DNA from: Clitopilus passeckerianus
Taxonomy: Eukaryota > Basidiomycota > Agaricomycetes > Agaricales > Entolomataceae
Direction of reading: 5' to 3'
Assembly (NCBI GenBank): GCA_944990035.1
Contig: CALYLX010000087.1
Coordinates: 59,610-123,609, forward strand
DNA: 64,000 bases
Within the stretch, counting starts at the first letter, position 1. The number at the start of each line of letters is the position of its first letter. The notes beneath the pieces are model-generated. The model saw only the letters and a program-made list of their open reading frames with translations, did not search any database and had not been told where the DNA came from. Position numbers and translations under genes: made by a program. Below are positions 1 to 10,806 of the stretch, one piece after another.

Positions 1-1058
1 TGGAAATCTGCTCCAGGAGCCGTCGAGCACGCCGTCGAGTACGCTTTAAAGCACGGCTACAAGCACATTGACACCGCTGCTGCCTATGGTAACGAGGCTG
101 AGGTTGGCCTCGGTATCAAGAACTCTGGCGTCGCCCGTGACCAGTTCTTCCTCACCACCAAGCTCGACAACCCCGACCATGAGGTCGCCGAGAAGGCTCT
201 CGAGAGCTCCCTCCAGAAGCTCGGCACTGACTATCTCGACCTCTGTACGTTATCAAGCTCGATTGTATTTATATTTTTCTCTAATGCGTTTGATAGGGCT
301 CATGCACTGGCCCGCACCCATGACTGCTGGATCCAAGGGACCCCGCCCTGAGCTTGACTGGCTCGATGCCTGGAAGTCAATGGAGAAGCTCTACAAGGCC
401 CACCCTGACAAGCTCAAGGCCATCGGTAAGTTCGGTTCGATACATTGATATCTTCTCCTTGGCTAAATATTTCCGCTCTGAATCCAAGGTGTCTCCAACT
501 TCTCCATCAAATTCCTCACCCGTCTACTCGAGAACTCCGAAATTGTTCCCGCCGTCAACCAGATCGAGCTTCATCCGTACGTTTTCCTTGTTCCCGATTG
601 TGTAGAACGCCACTGATAAGAATGTATCTGATTGTACAGTTCTTGCCCCCAGGAAGAGCTCGTCAAGTTCTGCAGGGAGAAAGGTATTGCCGTCACGGCA
701 TACTCTCCTCTGGGATCCGACAACTCTCCTCTTCTTGAGAACGACGTCGTCAAGAAGATTGCCGCCAAGCACAACGTCCAACCCGCACACGTCTTGATCT
801 CCCTGCAGGCTAATCGCGAGGGTGTCAATGTCCTCACCAAATCTGTCACCAACTCTCGCATTGAGAGTGCGTTTTTTCATTTTCTTTGACTTTGATCTGT
901 ACTGATCTATTGGTCCCGTAGGCAACTTCGACAACATAATCGACCTTACCGATGCTGAGATTGCTGAGCTCCACGAGATCGATAAGACTGCTCACTTCCG
1001 GGCTTGCCACCCCAACTGGACTGGCTTCGGATCCCTCGGCTTCCCTGACTGCGAGTAA
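1..1058 (+). CDS. Aldo/keto reductase, 5'-truncated by the window edge
   Basis: NADPH-dependent aldo/keto reductase, probably cytosolic, reducing small aldehydes or ketones; the substrate cannot be read from sequence. Predicted exons are 1-244, 297-425, 489-576, 640-866 and 922-1058, giving the last 274 residues. The family's catalytic tetrad is visible: Asp and Tyr in [11 protein letters not shown], Lys in TTKLDN and His in LMHWPAP. Later come the conserved QIELHP and AYSPLGS segments and the cofactor-loop region [12 protein letters not shown]. Family members are about 310-325 residues, so roughly the first 20-40 residues lie left of the window. The frame is open through all five exons and ends at TAA 1056-1058. 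The assignment to the superfamily is secure; the subfamily is not. Confidence 0.93.
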
Positions 1059-2112
1059 ATTATCGGTAGATCAGAATGTGCAGGGTTATATATGTAATGT
1101 TATGAAGTATATATAAAATGTAACAGTTTACGCGCTTGCCAATGGAATTCACATCAGAATTTGGTGGATAATATTAAAGCGCTCAGATCACTACGGGCCG
1201 CCCGCTCGAACGCAAGAGTCACGATCACTTGTTGACATCAGGAACTTGGGCGTCAACTCAAACGATCAAACCGCTGACCGTTAATGCATAATGCACCACG
1301 TAGCTGTTTGGCTCAAAAGAACCTGCAAAACGATTCCAGCGGCAGGCTTGCCTCATTGCGACTGTCAGCAGCAACGCTTACACCACTGGTCGGACTCTCA
1401 CGATGACTCTGAATCGCTCTCACAGCCTTACCTTTTGATCAACAACCACATAGTATTCAAGTTACTGTCGAACATGATGGAGGGAGTCAAGCGTCCACCT
1501 TGAGCGCTTGAGCATCAAATGGGCTCGGCCTTGGACATAGGAGGAACAGATCTCAACTTCAGGCAGACTACATTGGTTCCAGCTGGCTCTTCCCAATTCC
1601 TTGTACACCCTTGGACTATCAAGGACTGGTCCTTTCAGTAACTTGTTTGTTGATGTCACGACGTCCCTTTCCCCACTCGACCACGGATATCGTGGGCAGC
1701 GGAATGACGAAACAACCGACAAGACGACTACGTACATGGGACTGCGGTTGTGCGCCTTGATAGATCCCTCCCTCCATATCGGATCCCATGCCAGATAACA
1801 AGCTCTTCGATGGCTGATGGATGGGGAAGAGGTGGTTCTTAGTTCTCTTGGATGTTATTGTCCCAAACCATGCTCTCAGTTGACCTCGACCTCCACACGC
1901 AACAGACATCACATGTAAGATTTTCTGGACGTTCATCCTTCCTTTTACGGGAGTGAGTGCTTGTGTACCTCGCCACCACAGGAGTCCATAACATGCCATG
2001 ACGGCACCATTCTAAGCGTCCGATAGAGTTTAATTGACACCACGGAACTCTACATAACCCAAGGAAACTAGCTAACTGTCGTGTGACAGCCCCTGGGCTC
2101 CTAACCCAGGCT
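1059..2112. other. Intergenic, no gene recognised
   Basis: About 1.05 kb between the reductase stop and the first P450 start. Short open frames exist on both strands, but none shows a protein family signature, sensible splice sites or a convincing start. It presumably holds the reductase 3' end and the P450 promoter. Confidence 0.6.
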
Positions 2113-4268
2113 ATGGAGCAGACATGGGCCATAGCGGTTACTTCTGTAGCAGTTGCTCTGCTCGCTTCAATCGTTCTATCATCATGGAGAAACCAACCTA
2201 AGAAATATCCTCCGGGGCCGCCGAAGCTTCCATTGCTGGGCAATATGCTGAACATGCCTCCCGGGATGGACTATAAGAGATTTTCAAAGCTTGGAAAACA
2301 GTATAGTAGGCTAAATTTAACCCTTTGTCGCCTCACCATAGCTAACGGGAAACCGTGACTAGATTCCGACATCATCCACCTCAGTGCATTGGGAACCTCA
2401 GTTGTTATCCTAAACTCTTATCAAGTAGCACGCGATCTACTTGACAGGAAGTCTGCGATTTACTCAAGCCGGTAAGTGTCTCGCACCAGTCCTGCTTGAA
2501 CAATATTGTCACCATCCTCCCATCAGACCTGAGTCCGTGATGCTGCATGAACTGTGAGTTGCTCCGTTTGCATGTCCACACTATTTCCTCACGTACCTAT
2601 TAACTATAGATGTCATTTGAAGATGTATTTTGCATTCTCGGCTTATGGAGACTTCTGGAGGGCTTGTCGGCGTTTGTTTACAAAACACCTCAATTCTGGC
2701 GATACGAGCCTCCATAGATCGCGAGAGATCTTTTACATTCGCAGGTTCATGGGTCAACTCCTGGATAAACCCAATGGATTTCGTCAACATATTCGATGGT
2801 AGGCCAGCCTTCCAAACGTGGTGATTTGACCTTGAAGCTAATGAATATCCTCGGTCTTTAGCCTTGTCGGTTCTATATCCATTGCCATGGCTTATGGGCT
2901 CGATACCCAACCTGAGAACGATCCTAATCTGGAAATGGTTGAGTCCGCCGCAGAGGCCCTCTCAACTGTAATTCTTGCTGGAACCTACTTGGTTGATATC
3001 ATCCCTGTTCTGAAATATCTCCCGATATGGTTCCCTGGTGCGGGATTTCTCAAGGAGGCCGAGCAGATGGGACGCCTTAATGTACTCCTTCGAGATAGCC
3101 TGTTTGACAGCTCGATAAAAAATGCAGTAAGCTGATTCCTTTCCGTCTCCTTTCCTCATTTGACTGATATTACGGCATAGGAAAGCAAGAATAGCCAACC
3201 ATCCTTTGTATCACAATGCTTGCGGGACATGGACCACGAGGGATCGGAGGACGAGATAACTGTTCTGAAATATACCGCTGGACAGATATATGCAGGTGGG
3301 TACTAGTCCATCCTGAGAAGCCTGCCTCATGATAGAGTCTCGAATTCAGCCGGCTCGGACACCACGGCTTCTGCCATCGCCAGCCTCTTCCTTGCCATGG
3401 TGTGCTATCCCAACGTTCAAAAACGCCTTCAGGAAGAGCTTGATTCTGCCTTACCCGACAGGCTTCCCGGCCATGATGACATAGAATCCCTACCTTACCT
3501 CAATGCAGTGGTTATGGAGGCTCTCCGGTAGGCTTTCTAACTATGGAACTCGCCAATAGCTCATACCGGACTCAGATGGAACCCTGTGACGCCGATAGGT
3601 GCATTCAGCTTCAAAAAATCTCAGTAACAATATGGTTTGCTGATTAAAAGGGCAGGTGTACCCCATCGGCTTATTGCAGATGATGTTTACGATGGGTACT
3701 TCATTCCGAAAGATTCTATCGTAGTAGCGAATCAGTGGTACGTTGATTGCTGGTTCAGTTTGTCCTCGAACCGATTATGTGTACGCAGGGCAATGCTTCA
3801 CGATCCGGAATTCTACCCAGATCCTTTCACTTTTAAGCCAGAGCGATTCCTAACGGATCGGGAGATTGACTCAGCCGTGGCCGATCCTGCTGACATAGCA
3901 TTTGGCTTTGGGAGGAGGTGAACATGCTTTCTCGTCGTTAAAGGAAGGCTTGCTGATACCTTGGATGCAGAATCTGTGCGGGGAATGCCATTGCCCAGTC
4001 TATTCTGAAAATGACGGCAGCGTCTGTACTCTTCACATTCGACCTACTGAAGGCCAGCGACAATAATGGCCAAGTGATTGAACCTACCCAAGAATATGAT
4101 GAAACTTTCCTGAGGTATGGCATTCCTCTCTGTAATTTCAAATCCAGTCAATAACGTTTCCCAATATCCAGCCACCCGAAGGAGTTTGCTTGTGTGATCA
4201 AGCCAAGGTCTCCGCAAGCGGAAGCAAAGGTTCGATCCTGGACACTGCTTGAAGATCAGGATAGGTAG
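2113..4268 (+). CDS. Cytochrome P450, tandem copy 1
   Basis: Heme-thiolate monooxygenase anchored in the ER. Predicted exons: 2113-2305, 2363-2471, 2527-2553, 2610-2798, 2862-3126, 3181-3295, 3350-3527, 3576-3598, 3656-3737, 3789-3917, 3971-4114 and 4172-4268; 516 residues. A hydrophobic N-terminal anchor (AIAVTSVAVALLASIVL) is followed by the proline hinge PPGPPKLPLLGN. Other hallmarks: C-helix WRACR, I-helix AGSDTT with the oxygen-activating acid-alcohol pair, ExxR as EALR, PERF, and the heme loop FGFGRRICAG with the ligand Cys. The ATG at 2113 is the first that leads into the anchor. The copy 2 gene has the same exon plan, which supports every splice choice. The style resembles the large agaricomycete P450 families often labelled O-methylsterigmatocystin oxidoreductase-like by homology; the real substrate is unknown. 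Confidence 0.93.
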
Positions 4269-4946
4269 GGAACATTCAAGATTTTTATTTCAAGCCTCAC
4301 TGGCAGCCGAAAACGACGTCAAAGTGAAAGTGGCGGTTGTGGATAGACATCATGTGATTCATGGTCTCGTTATGACTTGATATGCCTCATTACCCTCCTC
4401 GTGGTTGTAGATACACACATGGGACTTAATCTTAAGTGAGATGTATGTACCTATCTTTTAGGTTGGCCCGAGAATCGTGAGGAAATAGTAAGGGATTGAG
4501 GAGAAAGCGCGCCACGTTTTTTCCTTGTTGGGTTAGTCTGTTTGGTTCTGTCTCGGGAAATAAACACTGTGGCGGAGACGACCCTTTTCTTCAGTTTTCC
4601 CGAGAAAATGTAGCCAGCCACCATGTGCGATGGTGAGGAGAATAATCGAGTTCGTTTGACCCTCCAACAGTCGGAAACACGATACAGCATATTCTGGGCC
4701 TTTTCAATCAAATATTCCTTGTCAACAAGCAAGGCAACCACTAGCACACCAAGAATCCGTCATGAGACCCTTCAATATATGGAATGGTGCCTGGGACCCA
4801 TTGCCCTTACGCTCACGCAGCAGGTCATTGGTGGAGGAGATCTGCGATATTTGTGGGCAATCGGCAACGGCATCTTGTCAGGCCTGTTACCAAATTCAAC
4901 TTGACGAGCTCTCTCCGAACTTGCTTCACCTTTGCCTTTCTCCACC
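4269..4946. other. Intergenic between the P450 copies
   Basis: About 680 bases holding the copy 1 3' end and the copy 2 promoter. No gene, RNA or repeat was recognised. The downstream start lies in a good eukaryotic initiation context (CACCATGG). Confidence 0.6.
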
Positions 4947-7093
4947 ATGGTACAGTCATGGCACGAATCGTGGATCCCGATGGCTGGATGCGCAGCTGCA
5001 GCTTTGCTTGTCGGTAAGCTGGTGTCGTGGCATGTCAAGACGAGAAAGCTTCCTCCAGGTCCACCGAAGCTACCCCTCATTGACAACTTGCACAACATAC
5101 CAGCTGGGATGGATTACGTTCACTTTGCAGAACTTGGAAAAATGCACAGTAGGTTCCCTTTGGAAGGTCTCGTGCGTTGTATAACGGGAGCTTGTTGTCT
5201 AGATTCTGAGTTCATACACATGAGTGCGCTTGGAAACTCTATAGTGATCGTAAATTCTTACCGAGTTGCCCGGGACTTGCTCGACAAGAGATCTGGCATC
5301 TATTCTAGCCGGTATTATCTCTCCCAGTTCCATGGACATGACATGGCTCTGACACATTCACCTGCAGACCTGTAACTACGATCATGCATGATTTGTGCGT
5401 TGATTTACACATCCTCGGCCACAACGAGATACTAACTTGCCCTTTAGATCGAAGCTCGGTTTGTTCTTTGGCCTGTCACCCTACGGCGATTACTGGAGAG
5501 CATGCCGGCGACTGTTCACAAAACATCTCAGCCCTGGGAATACAAGTATCCACCAGCCCAGAGAGTTGTTCTACAGTCGCCGCTTCTTGAGTCAGTTGCT
5601 TGAATTACCTTCTGACTACCGTCAACACATCAGGCAGTGAGCTAATCTCTTCTATGTTTTACGTCCATATTCTTAAGGAACCATATATGATAGTCTGGTT
5701 GGCTCTATCTCTATCTCGACGGTCTATGGCCTCTCGGCACGTCCTGTGGGCGACCCAAACATCAAATCTGCGGAAGACCTCGCCAATGCACTCTCGGATG
5801 TGGTTGTCGCTGGAACATGGCTAGTTGATGTCATGCCAACACTGAAATATCTGCCAACATGGTTCCCTGGCGTATCATTCCACAAGTACGCGGCGGAATT
5901 GGACAACTTCTCAACTCGTGTCCGAGATTTACTTTTTGACAACTCGAAGCGGAATCTCGTAATTTTAGCTAATGTGATCTCAAATTATTACTAACCATCG
6001 ATTCAGGAGACGAAAAATTCATCCCCGTCGTTTGTTTCTGAGTGCCTTCAGGACCTGCACTGCACAAACAGTTTGTTAGACGAAGTTACAACGTTGAAGT
6101 ACTCTGCGTGCCAGATCTACGCAGGTAAATTCCACAATAACTGCCCACATATCTTGGTGTCTGAACTCTTCCTCTAGCTGCCGCTGATACAACCTCCTCC
6201 GCACTGGGTACATTCTTCTTGGCCATGGTATCCTATCCGGACGTGCAACAGAAATTGCAGCAGGAGTTAGACTCAGCTTTACAAGGCAGACTGCCAACCC
6301 ATGAGGATATCGCGTCATTGCCATACCTTACTGCCGTTATCCTAGAAGTACTCCGGTGAGTTCAAACATATTCAGAGCCTCAGATGCAATTCCTAATCTG
6401 CTTTAGCTGGCGACCTGTTACACCAATTGGTGATTTGCCTTAAACTCCGTTCTCTATGGAGATGCTCAAGAACCATTCTAGGTATCCCCCACATGGTGAT
6501 TGCAGACGATGTTTATGAGGGATATCTCATCCCAAAAGATTCTCTGGTCATAGCAAATCAATGGTACGGGCTCTCGTTGCAACATGTTAGTGGTTACTCA
6601 ATCTACCTAGGGCAATGTTTAATGATCCTCAAGACTATCCTGATCCAACCTCCTTCAAGCCTGAACGATTCCTGAAGGGTGGCATCATCGATGAATCAGT
6701 GAGGAATCCTTCAAGCATAGCGTTTGGATTTGGTAGGCGGTAAGTACCATATGGCAGCTTTCATGGAGATCCATAAAGTAAATACGAACGATTCAGAAAT
6801 TGTCCCGGACAGCATATCGCCCACTCAATACTGAAGATAACAATTGCATCTGTCCTCCTGACGTTCGACCTTTTAAAGGCTACCGATGCTGATGGAAATG
6901 TGATTCAACCTGATCAAGAATACGATCTGGCCTTCCTCTGGTAAGTCTCCTTCCTGCATATCTGTTGCTAATAGGCTGAGAATCTGTTTTCAGTCGCCCC
7001 AAGGATTTCCCTTGCGTGATTAAACCCCGATCTGCTCAGGCTGAAACATTAGTTAAGTCTTGGGCGTTGGAGGCGGACCAGGTTCCTGCTTAG
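4947..7093 (+). CDS. Cytochrome P450, tandem copy 2
   Basis: Paralogue of the upstream P450, same strand, 678 bases downstream. Predicted exons: 4947-5148, 5203-5311, 5368-5394, 5448-5636, 5694-5958, 6007-6124, 6178-6355, 6407-6429, 6482-6563, 6611-6739, 6797-6940 and 6994-7093; 521 residues. Nine of the twelve exons have exactly the same length as in copy 1, including 27- and 23-base microexons. Seen: N-terminal anchor, PPGPPKLPLIDNL hinge (Asp where Gly is usual), WRACR, ExxR as EVLR, PERF and heme loop FGFGRRNCPG. The I-helix reads AAADTT rather than AGSDTT, so the usual Gly is Ala while Asp-Thr-Thr is kept. The protein looks intact and active, probably with altered substrate preference. 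No other biosynthetic gene adjoins the pair. Confidence 0.93.
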
Positions 7094-7537
7094 TTACTGT
7101 CCACGGCGCACATCGCGCTTGGCGTTTAAGGTCTCTGCGTGATATACTCCGTTCTGTATTCCCCATGTTTCGATCTTCTTTGTTAAATCTTAGCATCTTG
7201 TAATGCCTTGAATGTTGTGGTTTTCGTGATCTTCCCCTTTGTAGGAACCCCTGACCACCCACCTGGATAGGTAGCAAAGTACCTGTTGCACGTCATTCTT
7301 GACCTTGACGGCGTACAATAGCCCCTAACGCCGCTTGAAAGGCTTTGAACGTTGTTCTCAGCTAGTGCAGGCGCCAGAGCGAGTCACAGAGGCTTATGTA
7401 CTTGATAGCGGGCACATGTCCCTAGATGTCCGCTTTTGGCAGAACTACGCTGTCACCATACGATCGACATAACTTCGGGATGAACATAACCATATATCTT
7501 TCGAATCGTTTGAGCTACTGCCTGAGCAAGGGCTGAT
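7094..7537. other. Intergenic, no gene recognised
   Basis: 444 bases between the second P450 and the sorting nexin. No coding signature, RNA or repeat seen; presumed terminator plus promoter. Confidence 0.55.
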
Positions 7538-10139
7538 ATGGCTACACTCCCTCGTGCATCAAAACTTACAGCGCAATCACCTTTCAACCTCTTCTACCAA
7601 CGTCCCGTTTCCGACTTCGATGCTGGTATCAATAGCTCTGCGGCTTGGACTGAACATATCCATCTAGCGTCGGATGGTGCTGTTGCACGGCAAGAAGGAT
7701 CGTTGTCTGACGAAGAACCTGATCCCCCTGGAGACGACAATGAAGATGAGGCGCAACATCGATCTGCCAGAACCTTATACGACTTCGAAGGAAAAGCAGA
7801 ATTTCGCGAATTGAGTGTACAGGCTGGGGATGCGATTGAAGTAATGAAAGAAGAGCTTCAAGATGGCTGGAGTCTCGTGAGAAATCAGGCAGGAGAGATG
7901 GGTCTTCTACCAAGAAGTTACTACACCGTGAGTTACTCCTTTACATTCTTGGGGTTTTCTGACTTTGACCTGACTGTGAATAGTTCACCTCAGACTTCAC
8001 GGCAGCACCAGATAATATTGAAGGCCTACCAGTCACTCACCAAGAACGCGACGACAATGCATCTTCAGACTCGGTGACGCCGCGTGGTTCGCCCAAGGCT
8101 ACAACTACTCCTCTCCTACCCTTGATCCCACAGAACACGGGGGAATGGCTTCGTACTTTTCCCAGCTTTCGTCAGGGCCTCCTCGGCGGGAAATCTTTGA
8201 ATAGGTTTTCCAACTTCGTAACCAGCGGGGCTGAGGAGTTCGTTCTGAAAGGTCCTCCTGCTGGCCTTGAAGTTGCGCAGGACGCGGTCGTCACCAGCCC
8301 TGGACATGCGAAAGATCGAACGGATGCAACTATTGACGAGGAAGAGATACAGCGGCTTAGTAGGCTTGGACTTGGTGAATCAGATCGGCACTTCGTGGAA
8401 GCAGGGCCTACCTGGAAAGAGAAGCTGCCGCCGTTCCGTGTTCTGGTGCATTCTCCAACCAAACAAGCTTCAATGCTTTCAACGGCATTCACGGTCTACA
8501 GCGTCACTTCCTTCTTCCATCCTCCGCCGAACGTGAACGGAGAAGGAGACGAAAGCGACCCTCAAGAAATAAGGATTACGGTGCAACGCAGATTCTCACA
8601 CTTCGTTATCCTCCATACCGCCCTGACCAAACGGCTTCCTGGTATTGCATTACCACCGCTTCCAGAAAAGCAGTATGCAGGGCGTTTCAACGAGGCTTTT
8701 GTTGAAGCTCGCCGGGGTGACCTAGAACGCTATATCAATCGGGTCGTCCGGCATCCAGTCGCAAGATACGCCGAGATTCTGACCTTCTTCTTGGGATGTG
8801 ATAGCGAAGATGTTCGTTCTCTTTTGGATTTCTGGTTTCACGTCTGGCCTAAAAACCTCTGATAGGAATGGAAGAAGTTGCTCCCCCAGCATCTGTCGAT
8901 GCCGCCGGCAGGGCCAGCTTTTTACGCTCGTGTCTTCCATCCTGCTTTCAACATCGATGTAGAAGATGCTGAAGAAACCGCTGAGCGGTTTAACGTACAC
9001 ATCAAGGCCGTCAGCACAGGTGTTCAAGGAATGAGGAATATCTTTGGCAAGATTCGCGAGGGTCGTCTAGGTAAGGGTGCTCTCCTCTCCTTCACGTAGG
9101 GAGTGACGGCCAAATCTTCCTCAGAAATGTCGAAGGCTGAACGCCTGCTCTCGTACTCCCTACTTTCCTTGATCACATCGCAACCACTCGCCTCTGCTCC
9201 TCTTACTGGCATCAACGAGGAAGATGAATCGTACGATACCAAGAGCAAGGGGTTGCGAAACATTGAAGGAGCCTGGTGCTGGCGCGACGGCTGCCAAGGT
9301 TCGTTACTAGTTGAATGAGTATATGCGCTTTTCAGACTGACTATATCCTAGATTGCCTGAAGCTAACCAAGGCGATGCAGAAAGCTTCCGACACTCTGCA
9401 AAGTGTAGCAGATCTATACGACGACCATGTGAGCATTAGAACCCCTCCCTGTTGTGATTATTGTCTGACCTCTCTGTAGGCCAGGCGGACACAGCTTGCG
9501 ACTCACGAGTCTCTGAAAGGAATGGCCCACCCTTCGTCCCTATATGAAGGCGTGGTGACTACGCATAAATCAACGCTTTCTCGATACAAGGAAGAGACAA
9601 CAAGGACGAAGGTTTGTCGTTGTTTTCAGCATAATATATCTGTACTCACGAGGAAGTGTGTCTTAGCCCGATGAAGACATGGTGGGTCGTTGCGAGACCG
9701 TCCTCAACACCACCATGGCGGAAATGGAGATCTATCATACCCAGAAGCAAGAGGACTTCAGCACGTTAGTGACGGAGCACCTTGATGGCGAGATAGCATT
9801 CTACGAACAGGTACGGTGCTGCTTTCTATCTGATTCTGTGTCAGAAGACTGAGCCGCTGCCTTTGCTATTAGCTACTTCAGAAGCTAAAGTCTTCGAGAG
9901 CGCACTTCTCTGAACCCACGTTTAGAACCTTGGGAGAGTCCCCTGCACATCCATCAATGTACGAACGCGAGCTGGAGAACCCACGCCTCAACCCAATTCC
10001 ACTACCACAGCCTTGTCCGCATGTGTGCGATTCAGCACCAATGCGTCCAGTTAGTGTGGCTATCCAGGAGGGCATGAGCCTGTTTTTGCGACCCACTAGC
10101 TCTGAAGGCAGGGGAAGCGTGTTTAGGAAGCTATGGTAA
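7538..10139 (+). CDS. SH3-PX-BAR sorting nexin (SNX9-like)
   Basis: Membrane-remodelling adaptor for endosomes or endocytosis. Predicted exons: 7538-7927, 7984-8811, 8866-9070, 9104-9298, 9352-9428, 9480-9611, 9667-9810 and 9873-10139; about 745 residues. An SH3 domain lies near residues 75-130 (opens RTLYDFEGKAEF, later DGWSLV, ends LLPRSYY). A PX domain lies near residues 260-400, with the phosphoinositide-binding motif as RRFSHF, then PPLPEKQ and a basic LERYINRVVRHP. The rest is helical and charged, as expected for a BAR dimerisation region. The C-terminal tail is proline-rich. SH3-PX-BAR in this order is the SNX9/18/33 layout. The third intron as modelled is only 33 bases (9071-9103), so that junction is the least certain; the donor at 8812 (GTTCGT) is also unusual. 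Confidence 0.85.
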
Positions 10140-10695
10140 CCTACTTGGAAGATTACTGATGTATATTTTCATGAATTTGTATACTTGTCATAGGTTACCC
10201 TGCTCAATTTCGGCGCAAGTAATATTTGAAAGTATACACCCTGATCTCGCGACCACTTTGCAGTTGAATGACATTGTCCGCACACGTTCGACCAGACTTT
10301 GGTGATCACGTCTGTGGGGTAGAGAAATGTGCTGTGCTCCGCTTTCAAGCTCTTCGTTTGTCTAACCCTGTGGTGGGGGCAATAAGATTCTATGTGAACG
10401 AGCACTGCTTGACTTCATCGCTGTTTTGTTGGCTGGAGAATGGCATATCGGGCCGTGATGAATCTCACAAATTGCTGCGAGCAGTGCAAGTCTTAGGCAG
10501 TCACTCTGGGGAAAGTACAAGGGCCAATGACGAACTCGCAGTGAGACGCAGAGAGCCGTTACGTGATGCTAGTACTGTAGTTCCATAGGCGACAGGAAGC
10601 ATTAAGATGACACCTGCTTTCTATTTTCCTTCAACGTGAGTTCCTCAGTTGAGTTCGAGCACGTTGCCGACCAGGAAGGCCCTGACCGACTTCGT
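10140..10695. other. Intergenic, no gene recognised
   Basis: About 550 bases after the sorting nexin. Open frames here are short and lack any family signature. Nothing else recognised. Confidence 0.55.
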
Positions 10696-10740
10696 GCGCG
10701 ATTAATATTTGATCAAACGCGTACACATCCGTAAATAACA
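10696..10740 (+). promoter_or_regulatory. 5' block shared by the three F-box/LRR copies (copy A)
   Basis: A stretch beginning GCGCGATTA and containing GTACACATCCGTAAATAAC lies about 65 bases before the ancestral start codon of copy A. Similar text, in the same position and orientation relative to the gene, precedes copy C (near 21580-21619, minus strand) and, in shorter form, copy B (near 12957-12984). It is probably the ancestral core promoter or 5' UTR carried along by duplication; no factor is assigned. Confidence 0.5.
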
Positions 10741-10806
10741 CCCAAACTGTTGTCAGCGACGCCACGCTGTCAATTACGACTTACAACAGGTTGAGTCGAA
10801 GAATCA

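Noticed and set aside
2113..7093. Calling the P450 pair a secondary-metabolite cluster
   Set aside because: No terpene synthase, polyketide synthase, methyltransferase or transporter lies nearby; an aldo/keto reductase alone is not enough.
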